Shown here: positions 62,003-64,000 of the stretch, in pieces | How positions within the stretch are numbered: position 1 is the stretch's first letter | Layout: the number at the start of each line of letters is the position of its first letter | NCBI RefSeq assembly: GCF_001693275.1 | Contig: NZ_CP016477.1 | Span: forward strand, 2,790,001-2,854,000 | Length of the DNA: 64,000 bases | Direction of reading: 5' to 3' | Source: Picosynechococcus sp. PCC 7117 | Lineage (GTDB): Bacteria; Cyanobacteriota; Cyanobacteriia; Cyanobacteriales; MRBY01 | The notes under the pieces: generated by a model | The model's input: the letters and a program-made list of their open reading frames with translations, nothing else | Database searches by the model: none | What the model was told of the DNA's origin: nothing | Made by a program: the position numbers and the translations under genes

Positions 62003-63355
62003 ATGGGGATTGTGTTGATCTTGTCTCAGTTGACGGCAATCTTGGGGGAAAATTTACGGCGATCGCCCCAGCAGATTTCCCCTGAACCCGCCACCGGCGT
62101 TTCGACGGACACTAGAGATTTACAGCCGGGCAATGTGTTTGTGGCCCTCGTGGGCGAGAAATTTGATGGCCACGATTATGTTGACCAAGCACACCAGGCC
62201 GGGGCGATCGCCCTCATTACCAGTCGGCCCCTAGAGACGGATTTACCCCAGTGGATCGTCAACGATACCCTCCGGGCTTACCAAGATTTAGGGGCGTGGT
62301 GGCGGCAACAGGTCAACATTCCGGTGATTGGGATTACGGGTTCTGTCGGGAAAACCAGCACCAAGGAACTGATTGCGGGGGTTTTGGGCACCCAGGGCAA
62401 AGTGCTCAAAACCGAGGCCAATTTTAACAATGAAATCGGCGTCCCCAAGACCTTGTTAAACTTGACCCCAGACCATGATTTTGCTGTGATTGAAATGGCG
62501 ATGCGGGGGCCAGGGGAAATTGCCCGACTCGCAGAAATTGCCCAGCCAACGATCGGCATTATTACCAACGTCGGGACAGCCCACATTGGTCGCCTCGGAT
62601 CACGGGAGGCGATCGCCAAGGCCAAATGCGAACTGCTCGAATTTATGCCCAAGGACAGCGTGGCGATGCTCAACGCCGATAATGAGTTACTGATGGCGAC
62701 GGCAGCAACGGTTTGGTCTGGGGAAACCCTCAGTTATGGCTTTAACCAGGGGGATTTAACCGGGGAATACATCGCGCCGGATCAAGTCAAAGTGGCCGAT
62801 CAAGTATTTCCGGTGCCCCTGGCGGGTCAGCACAATGCCCTCAATTACCTGGCGGCCCTGGGCGTGATGCAAGTGCTGGGTTTTGGTTGGCAGGGTTTAA
62901 CGACAGAAATTTTCCTGGCCATGCCCAAGGGGCGATCGCAGCGCCTGGTGCTCCCCAATGACATTGTCTTATTAGATGAAACCTACAATGCGGGGCTAGA
63001 GTCGATGTTGGCGGCCCTTGATCTGCTCAAACAAACCCCCGGCGATCGCCACATTGCCGTGCTTGGGACAATGAAGGAACTAGGGGAATTTTCCGAGGCG
63101 CTCCATATCCAAGTGGGCGAAAAGGCCCAGGCCCTCGGTCTCGATCAGCTCTATGTGCTGGTGGATGACCCCGAAGCCCAGGCGATCGCCGATGGTGCCC
63201 CAGGGGTGCCGAGTCTTTGTTTCCCCGACCATAGGAGTTTAATCGAGCATTTACAGGCAACTATGCAACCCGGCGATCGCCTTTTGTTTAAAGCCTCCAA
63301 TTCCGTGGGTCTCAGTCGCGTGGTGGAAGCGCTCCAACAGGCCTATGCTGCCTAA
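62003..63355 (+). CDS. murF: UDP-N-acetylmuramoyl-tripeptide--D-Ala-D-Ala ligase
   Basis: MurF adds the D-Ala-D-Ala dipeptide to the peptidoglycan precursor, the last cytoplasmic ligase step. The 450-residue protein has the ATP loop GITGSVGKTSTKEL (K117), the Mur-ligase motif EANFNNEIGVPKTLLNL, GTAHIGRLGS and the C-terminal domain with DETYNAGLESM. ATG at 62003 is chosen; the frame remains open 12 codons upstream without a good start. Confidence 0.95.
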   Translation: MGIVLILSQLTAILGENLRRSPQQISPEPATGVSTDTRDLQPGNVFVALVGEKFDGHDYVDQAHQAGAIALITSRPLETDLPQWIVNDTLRAYQDLGAWWRQQVNIPVIGITGSVGKTSTKELIAGVLGTQGKVLKTEANFNNEIGVPKTLLNLTPDHDFAVIEMAMRGPGEIARLAEIAQPTIGIITNVGTAHIGRLGSREAIAKAKCELLEFMPKDSVAMLNADNELLMATAATVWSGETLSYGFNQGDLTGEYIAPDQVKVADQVFPVPLAGQHNALNYLAALGVMQVLGFGWQGLTTEIFLAMPKGRSQRLVLPNDIVLLDETYNAGLESMLAALDLLKQTPGDRHIAVLGTMKELGEFSEALHIQVGEKAQALGLDQLYVLVDDPEAQAIADGAPGVPSLCFPDHRSLIEHLQATMQPGDRLLFKASNSVGLSRVVEALQQAYAA

Positions 63356-63410
63356 TTATCTGGATGTAGGGTAGAGTGGAGGTTTGGCAGACCTCTGCCG
63401 TTCGGGAAAG

Positions 63411-64000
63411 TTAAAAAGCCTCAAATTGCTGTTGCATTGACTGAATCACATCGGCCCCCAACAGCGCCACAAATACCCCAAAGCTCAACAGACTTAACAG
63501 CAAAATTTGCACCCGCAACAACGTAAAACGGCGGAACAGTTCCCGTTGGTAATATTGGCGAATTTGACTAAAGCTGAGGGGCAAGGTGCCGGCTGTTTCC
63601 CCAGAACGAATGATTTGGCGCACCATCGGCGAAAAATAGGGGGCGATCGCCGTCGTTAAGTCTGTGCCCCGGCGCACCTGGGGTTCAATGCGTCGGCAAA
63701 TGGTTTGGAGGTCTGGATCTGGAAATCCCTCGGCTAACCAGGCGATCGCTGCCGTTAGGGGCAAACCACAATCCAGGGGCAACTGGAGATAACCCAGATG
63801 AATGAGCATCTGCAACCGAGTAATGTTTCGCAGCGGTGGCACCCGCCGTAAACCGAGGCGCAGCGGTTCCCAAGTGATCGCCCCATACAGAAAAACCATT
63901 AAGGCGATCGCCGTAACTAATGCCGTCGTCCCGAAGTCTCCCGCCAGGAGTGAGCCCCCCAGCAGCAGATAAATAACCATCACCCAAGACCAGACCATGA
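63411..64000 (-). CDS. Type II secretion system F-family (PilC/GspF-like) protein, 3' part
   Basis: The gene runs off the right edge. The visible 195 or so residues are the C-terminal half of a GspF/PilC platform protein: membrane helices near the start and at the end (ILLLSLLSFGVFVALLGADV), and the F-domain core GYLQLPLDCGLPLTAAIAWLA, LTTAIAPYFSPMVRQIIRSGETAGTL. These inner-membrane proteins act in type IV pilus or type II secretion assembly. Family members are about 400 residues, so the 5' half is missing from the window. Confidence 0.88.
   Translation of the reverse strand, partial: MVWSWVMVIYLLLGGSLLAGDFGTTALVTAIALMVFLYGAITWEPLRLGLRRVPPLRNITRLQMLIHLGYLQLPLDCGLPLTAAIAWLAEGFPDPDLQTICRRIEPQVRRGTDLTTAIAPYFSPMVRQIIRSGETAGTLPLSFSQIRQYYQRELFRRFTLLRVQILLLSLLSFGVFVALLGADVIQSMQQQFEAF

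Overview
The window is chromosomal DNA of a cyanobacterium. Direct signs are the very frequent HIP1 palindrome GCGATCGC, phosphoribulokinase with the regulatory cysteine pair, a BciB-type 8-vinyl reductase of chlorophyll synthesis, MenC (phylloquinone route), a V4R/ferredoxin cluster like the photosystem II assembly operon slr0144-slr0152 of Synechocystis, and several cyanobacteria-restricted families (DUF1822, DUF3326, PCP-reductase domain). Base composition near 50% GC and gene content would suit a Picosynechococcus/Synechococcus PCC 7002-like strain, but the genus is an inference.

Layout. 1-9.8 kb: 3' part of a nitrite/sulfite reductase, a hypothetical gene, a probable 6S-type RNA, a CPBP protease overlapping a DUF3326 gene, glmU, an ABC-2 permease, an HTH/coiled-coil protein, an SRPBCC protein and bciB. 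10.1-10.9 kb: an intact IS1-family element with a perfect 8-bp target duplication. 10.9-13.1 kb: a RelE-type toxin-antitoxin pair, menC and a peroxiredoxin-like protein. 13.2-28.4 kb: a 1558-residue multi-PAS histidine kinase, a TPR protein, ligA, small membrane proteins, purB, an EAL protein and a His-rich G3E zinc GTPase. 28.5-34.5 kb: an iron/metal island (outer-membrane-type protein with an Asp/His loop, Fur-type boxes, a 54-residue small ORF, Fe(II) hydroxylase, lipoprotein, Tat-type multicopper oxidase, Bfd and two complementary bacterioferritins). 34.5-39.6 kb: prk, tRNA-Val, photolyase, GAF protein, alpha/beta hydrolase. 39.7-44.4 kb: a seven-gene, minus-strand V4R/ferredoxin cluster.

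44.6-57.2 kb is the most unusual part. A lipoprotein and three small exported proteins (one with two long Asn/Gln/Gly repeats) precede a candidate palindromic mobile-element remnant and then a tightly packed plus-strand operon: a sigma-like/HTH protein, a DUF1822 protein, a CHAT protease fused to a STAND-type NTPase and a membrane anchor, two tandem exported paralogues (one ending in a TonB-C-like domain) and a further exported protein. It reads as an NTP-switched, caspase-like signalling or conflict module with a transcription-factor-like gene at one end and envelope proteins at the other; the function is unknown.

57.3-64 kb returns to ordinary genes: EVE-domain protein, COG3044-type ATPase, universal stress protein, a large hypothetical, murF and the 3' part of a type II secretion F-family (PilC-like) gene. 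No CRISPR array or rRNA was seen.
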